Positions 36,409 to 46,140 of a stretch of 64,000 nucleotides of DNA are shown here, in pieces. Below the pieces are notes generated by a model. The model did no database searches, was not told where the DNA came from, and saw nothing but the letters and a program-made list of their open reading frames with translations. The DNA comes from Brachyspira pilosicoli P43/6/78 (lineage in GTDB: Bacteria > Spirochaetota > Brachyspiria > Brachyspirales > Brachyspiraceae): positions 1,488,001 through 1,552,000 of the forward strand of contig NC_019908.1 of assembly GCF_000325665.1 (NCBI RefSeq), written 5' to 3'. Positions within the stretch are counted from its first letter, which is position 1. Every line of letters starts with the position of its first letter. Made by a program: the position numbers and the translations under genes.

Positions 36409-39400
36409 ATGAAAAAGATAGAATATTATATTGATTATATATTTGAAGAAAATCAAGAAGATATTAAACAATATGTATTAAAACAAACAGATATTATAAA
36501 CTTTAAAATAAATAAAAATAATATATCAAATGACAAATCTGTATATTCTAAAATAGTAGAAAAATATTTTCAAAAAGATGATGATAATGATTATGTGATT
36601 AGAGTATTTAAAATTATTTCTTTATATGATATAGACAATATTTATGTATTTGAAGCTTTTATTATTAATATTATAGCAGGACTAAAAATAAAAGATGCTA
36701 TATTAAAAACAATAAATAATAAAAAAATACTAAATTATAATAAAGAGAATATTTCAGAAGAAGAAATACTAAAAAGAAAATTCTGTATCTTCACCTACTT
36801 TGATAATGCATACAAATATTTTCCAAACTATATAAACAATTATATTGAAAATGTATATAAACTAACATTCGAAGAATCTTATAAAGAATATAATGACAAT
36901 ATAATAATACCATTAATGGCTTTAGTTGTTGGATACTATTTTAATAATAATGAAAAATATATAGAAAGAATTTTAGAATATTTAGATAATATAAATACAC
37001 TAGACTCTATGCTTGCTGTCAGCATTATAGTAGATAAAAACAAAAAAATAGAAAACAAATTTTTAGAGTTATTAAAACAATTAGAAAAAGATAATAAAAA
37101 TCTTATAGCAGATTTTATTTATATAGCAAGGCTTCCAATAGAAAATAAATACTTTTTTGATTTTAATAATTATGATGATTATATAAACTATTTAAAAGAT
37201 TTAAATGCAGATAATTATATAATTTTTTTAATTAAATATTTAAGTAATAATATACACTTAAACTATAATAATATATATTCAGAGCTTATAGAAATAAAAG
37301 AATATGATGAAGAGACTTTTAATAAAATATATGAAGTATTAAAACTTTCAGATAATAATAAATATGCAATAGAATTAATGTCAATATTTAATTTAATAAC
37401 AAACAGAAGTATTGATAATATAAATTATTTTTTGGAATCTTTAGAAAAAGAATTAGAAAACTTTTTTAATATTAAGCATATAAAATTTAATAGTATATAT
37501 GATTTAATTCATGCTCTAAAAATATATAAAGATGATTTCACTATTAAGTTTAATGAGCGTATAATATTTTTATTGAATGTTTTTAATTGGTTTTATGAAA
37601 CTGATGATAATTCTAAAAAAATTGTAAATGCTGTATTAGAATCTTTTCCATACAATTTAATGATTCCTATAATTATAAAAAACAATATAAACTTATTTAA
37701 CAAAAATATAGACGATACAATAAAACAATATAATATAAACATAAAAGATTTACTAATATCCTATTTTAATAGCTACCCTATATACATATTTAAATCTCAA
37801 TACATTACAGAATTATTGAATAACTATGCTTATAATATTAAAGAAGCATTTGAAGATATAGACTTTTTAAATACTGTATCAAATAAAAGTTATGCATTAA
37901 TTGATTTTTTGGAATTAGTTTATAGTAAAAATAATTTTGATGATTATAGTATTGTTTATAATATTTTAAATACTGATAATGAAGAGCTAAAAAAATATGC
38001 TCTAAACATTATTGCTGAAAACGAAGAATTAAACAGAAAATACATAGAAGATAATTTAGATAATTGCAAAGAGTTTAAAGAGATATTAAAAAAATGGAAT
38101 TACAATAAAGAAGATTTTTGTTTTAATAGCATTGAAGAGATTTATAATTATGTTGATTATTATTATACAGACAATGAGTTATTAGATTTTTTGGATAATA
38201 ATTATTATAATATAGCCTCTAGAGAAAACACTAATATAAATATTAAAGTATTAAAATATATATTAAATGAATTCTTAAAAATAGAGAAACCTATAAAAAT
38301 AAAAGATGCAGAGAAAATATTAGAGTTTATAGACATAAAATCTTTTATAGAAGCAGTTGAAAATACAGTAGAATATTTTATAAATAATAACCTAATAGAA
38401 GATAATATAAAAATAATAACTCCTTATGCAATATATGCTGATGAAAGTCATATAGAAAAACTTCATCAATTATTAATAAACTGGAATAATAGTTTTAAAA
38501 CACCATTAATACTATATACAATGCAATCAATAGCCATAAACGGTAAAACTTCAGCATTAAAAATGATTAACAAATTCGCTCTAAACAGCAATAACAAAGA
38601 AATAAAAAATAATATAAAAGACATTCTCGTTTATGCATCAGAAATATTAAATACAAATATAGATAATATCTTTGAAAGATTATTCCCTAACTTTGGCTTT
38701 AGTATAGAAGGCAAAAAAATAATAAACTATGGTAATAGAAGCTTTCAATTACAATTATTAAGCGATTCATATTTAGAAATATTTGATATTCAAAACTCTT
38801 CAATAATTAAAGAACTACCAGATGCAGACGGAGATAAAGATTTAGAAAATATAAAGGAAGATTTTTTACATATTCAAAAAACATTAAAAGAAATAATCAA
38901 TCATGAGAAAATAAAATTAACAAGAGCCTTAATAAATGGAAGAAAATGGGATTATAAAACTTTTTTTGAAGTATTTATAAATAATCCAATAATGCATTAT
39001 TTTACACTCTCTTTTGTTTGGGGTGTTTATGATGAAAATGATGTTTTAATTGATTCATTTAGATATATGGAAGACGGTTCATTTATAACAGCAGATGATG
39101 AACTATATGAACTTCCAGACAGCTGCTATATTGGAATATACAATATAATTGATGATGATATAGAAAAATTTTATAAGTGGAAAGAACAATTAGAACTTTA
39201 TGATATAGAACAGCCAATTAATCAATTTATAAATGAGCTTATAACATTAAAAGAAGAAAATGTAAAATATGATTCTATTATAATGTTTGAAGGAATAAAA
39301 ATTGACACTTCATATATAAATCAACTATGCAGAGAGCTTGATATAAGAGATACTTATTTTAATGATAATGCTTCATATATGATATTTGATGATGTATTAA

Positions 39401-39576
39401 AAATAGTATGCAAAATTAATGCATTTGCCTATGGAGAAGAGATAGTTTTAGGCTCTATAGAGTTTTATGAGCTTGAAAAGAATGAGAGATTAGGCAAAAA
39501 AATAAATCCATTTGAAATTAGTCAAAAGTTTGTTAGTTCAATACTTTATTATTTATCGTTAGGATTATACGAATAA
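36409..39576 (+). CDS. Very large DUF4132-type protein
   Basis: 1055 residues, almost entirely helical and Asn/Ile/Lys-rich, with no membrane segment. The C-terminal 300 residues (LTRALINGRKWDYKTFFEVFINNPIMHYFTLSFVWGVYDEND, then DIEQPINQFINEL) follow the DUF4132 pattern seen in the MolR/YehI-related proteins of enterobacteria. The function of the family is unsettled. The N-terminal 700 residues look like HEAT-type helical repeats. It starts 19 bp after the LPP20-like gene, so the ankyrin, LPP20-like and DUF4132 genes may form one unit. Confidence 0.6.
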   Translation: MKKIEYYIDYIFEENQEDIKQYVLKQTDIINFKINKNNISNDKSVYSKIVEKYFQKDDDNDYVIRVFKIISLYDIDNIYVFEAFIINIIAGLKIKDAILKTINNKKILNYNKENISEEEILKRKFCIFTYFDNAYKYFPNYINNYIENVYKLTFEESYKEYNDNIIIPLMALVVGYYFNNNEKYIERILEYLDNINTLDSMLAVSIIVDKNKKIENKFLELLKQLEKDNKNLIADFIYIARLPIENKYFFDFNNYDDYINYLKDLNADNYIIFLIKYLSNNIHLNYNNIYSELIEIKEYDEETFNKIYEVLKLSDNNKYAIELMSIFNLITNRSIDNINYFLESLEKELENFFNIKHIKFNSIYDLIHALKIYKDDFTIKFNERIIFLLNVFNWFYETDDNSKKIVNAVLESFPYNLMIPIIIKNNINLFNKNIDDTIKQYNINIKDLLISYFNSYPIYIFKSQYITELLNNYAYNIKEAFEDIDFLNTVSNKSYALIDFLELVYSKNNFDDYSIVYNILNTDNEELKKYALNIIAENEELNRKYIEDNLDNCKEFKEILKKWNYNKEDFCFNSIEEIYNYVDYYYTDNELLDFLDNNYYNIASRENTNINIKVLKYILNEFLKIEKPIKIKDAEKILEFIDIKSFIEAVENTVEYFINNNLIEDNIKIITPYAIYADESHIEKLHQLLINWNNSFKTPLILYTMQSIAINGKTSALKMINKFALNSNNKEIKNNIKDILVYASEILNTNIDNIFERLFPNFGFSIEGKKIINYGNRSFQLQLLSDSYLEIFDIQNSSIIKELPDADGDKDLENIKEDFLHIQKTLKEIINHEKIKLTRALINGRKWDYKTFFEVFINNPIMHYFTLSFVWGVYDENDVLIDSFRYMEDGSFITADDELYELPDSCYIGIYNIIDDDIEKFYKWKEQLELYDIEQPINQFINELITLKEENVKYDSIIMFEGIKIDTSYINQLCRELDIRDTYFNDNASYMIFDDVLKIVCKINAFAYGEEIVLGSIEFYELEKNERLGKKINPFEISQKFVSSILYYLSLGLYE

Positions 39577-39604
39577 AAGATTTTTAGTATATATCTAAAA
39601 AATT

Positions 39605-39905
39605 ATAAGTTTTTGTTTTATTATTTGCAGGGGCTTTGCCCCCTGCGAAGCGTGCCCGTATGGTAGCAACCCACTTCTTTTGCGACTGTAGGGAGTCCTT
39701 CAGGGCGACCGAAGGAAGTGCCCTTGCGGCGTGCCACAAAGAAGCAAAAAGGCTGCATTTAATAAAGTCTAGCTTTTTATGTATAACAAAATATAAATAT
39801 TATTTTAGATTGTATATTACAAAGATATAAAACTAAAACCTCGCACTTTTTGGTTCTTTTGACGAAGTCCGCACAGCGAGCTGCGGGAAAAAGAACAAGA
39901 AAAAT
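39605..39905. repeat. Composite intergenic repeat, copy 4 (full-length)
   Basis: The 412-bp spacer 39577-39988 is mostly this element. The order is TTTGCAGGGGCTTTGCCCCCTGCGAAG, CCCACTTCTTTTGC, a GC-rich insert, CACAAAGAAGC, AAAAAGGCTGCA, about 75 bp of AT-rich DNA, then GCACTTTTTGGTTCTTTTGA, CGAAGTCCGC and CTGCGGGAAAAAGAACAAG. The last module forms GTTCTTTT (39853-39860) paired with AAAAGAAC (39889-39896). Confidence 0.8.
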
Positions 39906-39930
39906 TTAATAAACTTAAAAATTAATAAAA

Positions 39931-39960
39931 AAAGATAGCACTACTATAAGCACTATCTTT
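39931..39960. terminator. Terminator between DUF4132 and the NSS transporter
   Basis: Arms AAAGATAG and CTATCTTT with a 14-base loop lie between convergent genes. An A run precedes and a T run follows. Confidence 0.7.
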
Positions 39961-39988
39961 TATAAATCTCAATAATATTAAAAAATAT

Positions 39989-41374
39989 TTATTTCAATAC
40001 AAATTTATTTAAGTATTCATAAACAAATATAGCAAGTATTATAAGCGGTATAATGTAACTGCTATAAAGTCTTAAATATGCAGGGAATTTAATTCCTTCA
40101 CCAGTATTAACCTCTTTAAGAAAATTATCAAATCCCCAGCCAAACTTTCTAGTACAGAAGAATAAAGTAACCAAAGCACCAAGAGGAAGTATATTATTAC
40201 TTACTATAAAGTCTAATAAATCAAGTATTACAGTACCCTCGCCCAAAGGATTAATATGTGATAAAACATTAAAACCTAAAGCAGTAGGCAAGCTTCCAAA
40301 GAACACTACGAAAAATAATATTACAGAAACTTTCTTTCTTGATAATCCAAACTTATCCATAGCAAAAGAATATATATTTTCAAATACAGCAATGATAGTA
40401 GTAAGAGCAGCCATAGCAAGGAATAAGAAGAATAAAGAGCCCCATAATCTTCCCAAAGGCATAGAGTTAAATATATTAGGCAAAGTAACAAAAGTTAATC
40501 CAGCTCCCTGACCAGGATTAACATTAAAAGCAAAACTAGCAGGAAATATTAAAAGACCAGCAAGCAAAGCTACTAATGTATCTAATGCTACAACTATAAG
40601 AGCTTCCCCTGTTAATCTTTGTTTTTTATCTATATAGCTTCCAAATATAGCCATTCCTCCCTGACCAACACTAAGAGAGAAGAAAGCCTGTCCAATAGCA
40701 GCATAAAATATACCAATAAAACCAGAAAATCCGCCGCCGAATAATTTATTGAAATCAGGAATTAAATAGAATTTTAATCCCTCAACAGCACCGTCTAAAG
40801 TTACAGCTCTTATTATTAACACTATAAGCAAAGCAAATAAAGATATCATCATAAACTTACTTGCTCTCTCAACTCCGTTTTGAAGCCCAAAAGAACAAAT
40901 TAGAATACCTATTAATACACTAACTCCCATCCACAAAATTAAAGTAGAAGGGCTTCCAAGTACGCCATTAAAAAAAGTTCCAATCTGATTAGCATCTAAT
41001 GAAGTAAACTTGCCAGTTAAAGTAAAATAAAAATAAGCTAAACACCAACCGCATATAGTAGTATAAAACAACATAAGAAGTACATTACCAATAATCTGAA
41101 CATAGCCTATTTTGTGCCAATGCTGACCTTTTTTCTCTAATTTTAGAAAAGAGTTAGATATATCATGGCCGCCGGCTCTCCCTACAGCAAACTCCATAAT
41201 CATAGGTATAGTACAAAATGCCACTATAGATATAATATAAAGTACAACAAATGCACCTCCGCCGTACTGACCTGTAATATAAGGAAATCTCCAAACATTA
41301 CCCATACCTACAGCACAGCCAGCCGAAACAAGTATAAACCCTAATCTGCTGCCAAGTTTTTCTCTCTCTTTCAT
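39989..41374 (-). CDS. Sodium-dependent amino-acid transporter (NSS/SNF family)
   Basis: A 461-residue protein with about 12 membrane segments. The N-terminal GFILVSAGCAVGMGNVWRFPYITGQYGGGAF is the diagnostic NSS sodium/substrate site. The absent long second loop and 12 segments fit bacterial Tna/MhsT-type symporters. It imports an amino acid with sodium across the inner membrane; the substrate is not predictable here. It is a single-gene unit divergent from rpoN. Confidence 0.94.
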   Translation of the reverse strand: MKEREKLGSRLGFILVSAGCAVGMGNVWRFPYITGQYGGGAFVVLYIISIVAFCTIPMIMEFAVGRAGGHDISNSFLKLEKKGQHWHKIGYVQIIGNVLLMLFYTTICGWCLAYFYFTLTGKFTSLDANQIGTFFNGVLGSPSTLILWMGVSVLIGILICSFGLQNGVERASKFMMISLFALLIVLIIRAVTLDGAVEGLKFYLIPDFNKLFGGGFSGFIGIFYAAIGQAFFSLSVGQGGMAIFGSYIDKKQRLTGEALIVVALDTLVALLAGLLIFPASFAFNVNPGQGAGLTFVTLPNIFNSMPLGRLWGSLFFLFLAMAALTTIIAVFENIYSFAMDKFGLSRKKVSVILFFVVFFGSLPTALGFNVLSHINPLGEGTVILDLLDFIVSNNILPLGALVTLFFCTRKFGWGFDNFLKEVNTGEGIKFPAYLRLYSSYIIPLIILAIFVYEYLNKFVLK

Positions 41375-41480
41375 AAATAATACTCCAATAAAAACATTAT
41401 GTTTCTATATATAATAATTTAGTATGATATTATATAAAACAAATAAAATCAATAGCTAACACTTTTTAATATACATTTTA

Positions 41481-41508
41481 TTGACAAAAAAATTTACTAT
41501 TATATACT
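41481..41508 (+). promoter_or_regulatory. Promoter of the rpoN cluster
   Basis: TTGACA (41481-41486), a 16-bp spacer and TATACT (41503-41508). The ATG of rpoN is at 41515, where transcription should begin, so the mRNA appears leaderless, with no room for a ribosome-binding site. Confidence 0.7.
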
Positions 41509-41514
41509 TTTTTC

Positions 41515-42783
41515 ATGAGTTCATCTATCAATTTATCTACAAACATCAAAACTCAATTAAGACATGAATTAAGATTAAATGCTCAAACAAAATTATGGCT
41601 AGATACAATATCAATGCCAGCAATAGAATTAAAAGAAAAGATAGAAAAAGAAATGGAAGAAAACCCTTTCTTGGAATATGATTTTAAAAATACTAGTAAT
41701 AAAGATATTGATAATATAATAGAGAACACACTTCAAAGCGAGGGAGAAAGCCTATTTGAACACCTTAAAACACAAATAAATATAGCATTTGACAATAAAA
41801 AAGATATAGAATTAGCAGAACATATATGCAGTTTTATAGATAAAGAGGGATATATAAAAACACCATACGAAACAATATCAGAAACTTTGAATGCAAATAT
41901 AAAAGATGTACAGAGAATAATTAATATATTAAAAACCTTTGACCCATTAGGAGTTTGTGCGAAGGATATTGGAGAATGTTTATCTATACAGCTTAAATCG
42001 AGAGATGATATAGAAGAGAGTATAAAAGAAATAGCTATAAAAATAGTAGAAAACTTCTTAAAAGAGCTTGGAAGTAAAAATTATGATTATATAGCAAATG
42101 AAATTAATATTACTAAAGATAAAGTACTTGAAGCTCTAAAGATAATACAAACATTAGAGCCCTACCCTGCAAGAGAATATAACACTACACCTATAAAATA
42201 TATAGTTCCTGAAATTTTTATATTCAAAGAAAACAATGAGTGGGTTGTAAAAACTAATGAAAGCTTTATAAAACCCTTGAAAATTAGCAAAAAATATAGT
42301 AAACTAATAAATGAGGGGAAAAATAGTAGTAGAGAAGATATAAACTTTTTGAAAGAAAAAAAGAAAATGGCTGAAAGTTTAATAAATGCCGTTGGTGAAA
42401 GAAAAAAAACACTATTAAAAGTAGGCGAAGGATTATTAAAATTTCAACTTCCTTTCTTTGAAAATGGAAAAGAGTTTGTAAAGCCCTTAAAATTACAAGA
42501 TTTATCATTGGAAGTCTCTTTAAGTGAGTCCACAATAAGCAGAATATCAAATGGTAAATACTTAAATACAGTTTGGGGTACTTTTTCTATAAAATATTTC
42601 TTTTCAAAAGAGCTTAAAGGTGGTGTATCATCAAGGGCTGTGAAAGAAATAATAAAAAGAATAATAAAAGACTCCCCCGCTAAATTGACTGATGAAAAAA
42701 TAAGGCTGATATTAAAAAGCGAAGGTATTGATATATCAAGAAGAACAGTTGCTAAATATAGGCTTTCATCATCAATATTATAA
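41515..42783 (+). CDS. rpoN: RNA polymerase sigma-54 factor
   Basis: 422 residues. Region I is leucine/glutamine-rich (TQLRHELRLNAQTKLWLDTI), the core-binding domain lies in the middle, a helix-turn-helix (LSLEVSLSESTISRISNGKYL) follows, and the RpoN box reads SRRTVAKYR near the C-terminus. It directs polymerase to -24/-12 promoters and needs enhancer-binding activators. It heads the cluster rpoN-hpf-ptsN-hprK-mnmA. The start lies 7 bp from the -10 box; an alternative start was not seen. Confidence 0.96.
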   Translation: MSSSINLSTNIKTQLRHELRLNAQTKLWLDTISMPAIELKEKIEKEMEENPFLEYDFKNTSNKDIDNIIENTLQSEGESLFEHLKTQINIAFDNKKDIELAEHICSFIDKEGYIKTPYETISETLNANIKDVQRIINILKTFDPLGVCAKDIGECLSIQLKSRDDIEESIKEIAIKIVENFLKELGSKNYDYIANEINITKDKVLEALKIIQTLEPYPAREYNTTPIKYIVPEIFIFKENNEWVVKTNESFIKPLKISKKYSKLINEGKNSSREDINFLKEKKKMAESLINAVGERKKTLLKVGEGLLKFQLPFFENGKEFVKPLKLQDLSLEVSLSESTISRISNGKYLNTVWGTFSIKYFFSKELKGGVSSRAVKEIIKRIIKDSPAKLTDEKIRLILKSEGIDISRRTVAKYRLSSSIL

Positions 42784-42802
42784 AAACCAAAGGAGAAATT
42801 TT

Positions 42803-43579
42803 ATGCATCAAAACATTATAGGTAAAAATGTGAGAATCACTAAAAACGTAAGAGAACATATAGCTAATAAGATGCAAAATATAAAAGTTCATTCTGATAA
42901 AATCATAGATGCTAATATCATATGTGAGCATATACATGAAGAATATATAGTTCAAGGTACTATTACTTTCGGTAAACAAGTATTCCATGATAAAGAAAAA
43001 GAAAAAGACTTGTATGCAGCAATAGATACAATGTTTCAAAAAATAGAAAGAAAGGTTAGAAAATCTAAAGAGAAAAATATAGATAAATCTCAAAGAGCTG
43101 TAGTTGATAAAAGTGTACAAACTGAAGATGATGCTTCTTATTCTATAAATACAGTATCTTTGTATGAAAAACCTTTAGATGAAATTGATGCTCTTGTTAT
43201 ATTTAATCATGATAAGAGACCGTATCTTGCTTATTTCCCTATAAAAAGAGAAGAAGATTTGTACAGTGTAAAAATAGGTAAATATCCTTCTTACTTATTT
43301 AAAGGAAATGATTCTAAAACTTATGAAATATATGAGAGCGATGATTCTAATTCTTGGAATATAGATGAAGTAAGTTTAACTAGCGACAATAATATAGATG
43401 CTAGTTCTAGCAAAAAATATGAATTAAAAGAATACAATGTGAGTGAGGCAGTAAACTACTTAACAGAAAACAACAATGAAAAATTTGTAGTATATGTAAG
43501 CAGTGTTACAGGTCAGGTAGAAGCTTTATATAAAGAATCAGATATATCTTTTACTTTAATAAGAATATTTGAGATATAA
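42803..43579 (+). CDS. hpf: Ribosome hibernation-promoting factor, unusually long form
   Basis: 258 residues from the ATG at 42803 behind AAGGAG. The N-terminal S30AE domain (NIIGKNVRITKNVREHI, then DLYAAIDTMFQKIERKVRK) occupies about 1-100. The C-terminal dimerisation domain (NVSEAVNYLTENNNEKFVVYVSSVTG...) occupies about 205-258. Between them is an extra segment of roughly 80-90 residues (NTVSLYEKPLDEIDALVIF...) that ordinary long HPFs lack. It dimerises idle ribosomes in stationary phase. The location between rpoN and ptsN is the classical one. Confidence 0.9.
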   Translation: MHQNIIGKNVRITKNVREHIANKMQNIKVHSDKIIDANIICEHIHEEYIVQGTITFGKQVFHDKEKEKDLYAAIDTMFQKIERKVRKSKEKNIDKSQRAVVDKSVQTEDDASYSINTVSLYEKPLDEIDALVIFNHDKRPYLAYFPIKREEDLYSVKIGKYPSYLFKGNDSKTYEIYESDDSNSWNIDEVSLTSDNNIDASSSKKYELKEYNVSEAVNYLTENNNEKFVVYVSSVTGQVEALYKESDISFTLIRIFEI

Positions 43580-43619
43580 TTTTTTATAAATTAATACTAT
43601 TTTGGAGGGCTTAATAAAA

Positions 43620-44084
43620 ATGAGCTTGATAGACTATATCAACAAAGATGCAATAATGATAGATGTTCAAGAGACAGATAAAGAACGTTTGCTCTCTAAA
43701 ATGGTAGAAAGGCTTAATGAATGCGGTCTTTTGCTGAGTAAAGACGAAGCAGAACATTCAATTATGGCTAGAGAAAAACTCATGAGCACAGGGGTTGGAA
43801 ATGGCATAGCTATTCCACATGCTAAAACTGATGCTGTAGACAAGATAGTTTTAACTGTTGCCACAATAAAAAATGGAATAAATTATAAATCTGTAGACAA
43901 GAAAAAAGTATTTATAGTTTTTATGCTTCTTGCTCCTAAAGATTCTGCATCAGAGAATTTAAAAGTATTAACTACAATAGCTAAAATACTTAGAGACAAT
44001 AGCCATTTTGTAGAAAAACTTATAAACACAGATAAAAATGAAGATATAATATCTCTTATCGCTAAAGAGGAAATGAAATTATAA
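43620..44084 (+). CDS. ptsN: PTS IIA component of the nitrogen/fructose type (PtsN)
   Basis: 154 residues from the ATG at 43620 behind TGGAGGG; a TTG-started form from 43602 is unlikely. The phosphorylated His is in VGNGIAIPHAKTD. The protein is a lone IIA-Ntr domain, which typically regulates potassium and nitrogen functions and sigma-54-linked genes and does not carry sugar. Its stop overlaps the hprK start by one base. Confidence 0.92.
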   Translation: MSLIDYINKDAIMIDVQETDKERLLSKMVERLNECGLLLSKDEAEHSIMAREKLMSTGVGNGIAIPHAKTDAVDKIVLTVATIKNGINYKSVDKKKVFIVFMLLAPKDSASENLKVLTTIAKILRDNSHFVEKLINTDKNEDIISLIAKEEMKL

Positions 44085-45034
44085 TGCCTAAAAAAATAAA
44101 TGTTGAAAAATTCCTTGAAATCAACGAAAACAGAAACAACATATTAAAAATAAGAAGATTAACTGGTTTAATTGGCATGAAAAATGAAATATACAGCTGC
44201 GATGTCAACAGACCTGGTATGGCATTATTTAGATACTTTCAGGATTTTGCTTTTGAAAGAATACAGATATTCGGAAAAGGCGAAGGAAATTATGTTGTAA
44301 CTTTAGACAAAGAAAATAAGACTGATATATTTGAAGAGATGCTTTCTTATAAGATTCCTATATGTATATTTACTTATGGGCTTGTACCGCCTGAATCTTT
44401 TATAGAAATTGCTAAAAAGAATGATATATGTGTTATTGTTACTGAACTTCCTACTAATGAGTTTGTATTATCTATGCAAAACTTAATAGAAGAGGAGTTT
44501 TTAGAATCTTTTAGAGTTCATGGCGGGCTTGTTGAGGTTTTTGGAGTTGGAATTTTAATATTAGGTAAAAGCGGTGTTGGTAAGAGTGAGGCTACTTTAG
44601 AGCTTATATATAAAGGTCATAGGCTTATAGCAGATGATACTGTTGAGTTTAAAAAATTAAAAGACGGCAGAATTATTGGTAAAAAACATGATGTTATTAA
44701 GCATAAAATGGAAGTAAGAGGTATTGGAATAGTAGATATAAGCAGGCTTTCTGGTATGAGTGCCATTAGAGATAAAAAAAGGCTTGATTTGGTGATTGAG
44801 CTTGAACAGTGGAAAGATGATGAGCAGTATGACAGAATGGGGCTTTATGATAAAACTTATAATATACTAAACACTGAAATACCTTATATAAAATTGCCTG
44901 TGCGTGCCGGAAGAAACATATGTATATTAATAGAAACTGCCGCTAAAAACTTACGTTTAAAAGAGATGGGCTATAATAGTGCTAAAGAATTGGATAAAGA
45001 TTTAATAGAAGCTATGCAAAAAAAAGGTTCATAA
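44084..45034 (+). CDS. hprK: HPr kinase/phosphorylase
   Basis: 316 residues with a Walker A loop GKSGVGKS at 161-168, the catalytic histidine in FRVHGGLV (His146), IADDTVEFK, and the C-terminal family signature EVRGIGIVDI and PVRAGRNI. It phosphorylates HPr at Ser46 and removes that phosphate, linking glycolytic state to PTS activity. The start overlaps ptsN by one base, so the two are translationally coupled. The HPr encoded at 9591 cannot be its substrate, because it has Lys46. Confidence 0.96.
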   Translation: MPKKINVEKFLEINENRNNILKIRRLTGLIGMKNEIYSCDVNRPGMALFRYFQDFAFERIQIFGKGEGNYVVTLDKENKTDIFEEMLSYKIPICIFTYGLVPPESFIEIAKKNDICVIVTELPTNEFVLSMQNLIEEEFLESFRVHGGLVEVFGVGILILGKSGVGKSEATLELIYKGHRLIADDTVEFKKLKDGRIIGKKHDVIKHKMEVRGIGIVDISRLSGMSAIRDKKRLDLVIELEQWKDDEQYDRMGLYDKTYNILNTEIPYIKLPVRAGRNICILIETAAKNLRLKEMGYNSAKELDKDLIEAMQKKGS

Positions 45035-45075
45035 AAACAAACATATCTATTACATTAAAAAAGGATTAAAAATAT

Positions 45076-46137
45076 ATGTCAAAAATAGCTGTTGGTATGA
45101 GTGCAGGAGTAGATTCTACAACAACGGCAAAGCTTTTAAAAGAACAGGGTAATGAAGTTTTTGGAGTTACAATGCTTCTTTGGGACGGTGATGAGAGAGC
45201 TCCTTTAGCTGGTTCTTGTTATGGTCCTTATCAAAATAAAGTGGTAGAAGAATGCAAAAAATATGCCGCTCAAATTGGCATTGATTATTATGCTTTTAAT
45301 GTTAGTGAATTATTTCAAAAAAAAGTAATAGATTATGTAAAAGATTCATACAAAAAAGGTCTTACCCCAAACCCTTGTATAATGTGCAATAGAGAAATTA
45401 AGTTTATGGCTTTATTTGATGCCATAGAAAAAAGCGGTTTAACTTTCGATAAATTTGCTACCGGACATTATGCAGGTGTGAGATATGATGAAGAGGAAAA
45501 AAGATATATACTTTTAAGAGGAAAAAACCACATCAAAGACCAATCTTATTTTTTATATAGATTAACCCAAGAGCAATTATCAAAAATAATGTTTCCTATG
45601 TATGAGATGACTAAAGAAGAGACAAGAAGCTTAGCAAGAGAGTATAATCTTATTGATGTGGCAGAAAAAAATGATAGTCAAGACTTTTTTGCAGGTGAAT
45701 ATCATAGACTATTTGATGAGGATTTAGAAGGAAATATTGTGCATATAGAAACTAATGAAATATTAGGTAAGCATAATGGAATATGGCATTATACAGTTGG
45801 GCAGAGAAAAGGACTTGGCATTGCATACAAAGAGCCTCTTTTTATAATATCATTAGACAGCAGCACTAACACTGTTTATGTTGGAAATAAAAATCACACC
45901 ATTATAGACAAAGTTACAATATATGATATAAACTGGATAGTAAACAAAAGAGAAAAAGAGTTTACAGCATTAGTAAAAACAAGAAGTGCCCATAAAGGTA
46001 CTATGGCAAATGTTGTGCCAATAGATGATAACAGAATAGATATACATTTTTTAGAGCCTACAGGTATAGTAGCCAAAGGACAATCATGCGTTTGCTATGA
46101 CGGCGAGATTACATTGTGCGGCGGAATTGTATATTAA
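45076..46137 (+). CDS. mnmA: tRNA-uridine 2-sulfurtransferase (MnmA), variant cysteine set
   Basis: 353 residues. The PP-loop reads GMSAGVDSTTTAKLL. NPCIMCNREIKF (Cys101 and Cys104) replaces the common NPDxxCN. The position where most MnmA proteins carry the second catalytic Cys (SQDxCFI) reads SQDFFAG at 201-207. The family thiolates U34 of tRNAs for Lys, Glu and Gln. The CxxC plus an upstream Cys48 suggests a different metal or sulfur-relay set. It lies 41 bp after hprK and ends the cluster. Confidence 0.88.
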   Translation: MSKIAVGMSAGVDSTTTAKLLKEQGNEVFGVTMLLWDGDERAPLAGSCYGPYQNKVVEECKKYAAQIGIDYYAFNVSELFQKKVIDYVKDSYKKGLTPNPCIMCNREIKFMALFDAIEKSGLTFDKFATGHYAGVRYDEEEKRYILLRGKNHIKDQSYFLYRLTQEQLSKIMFPMYEMTKEETRSLAREYNLIDVAEKNDSQDFFAGEYHRLFDEDLEGNIVHIETNEILGKHNGIWHYTVGQRKGLGIAYKEPLFIISLDSSTNTVYVGNKNHTIIDKVTIYDINWIVNKREKEFTALVKTRSAHKGTMANVVPIDDNRIDIHFLEPTGIVAKGQSCVCYDGEITLCGGIVY

Positions 46138-46140
46138 AAT

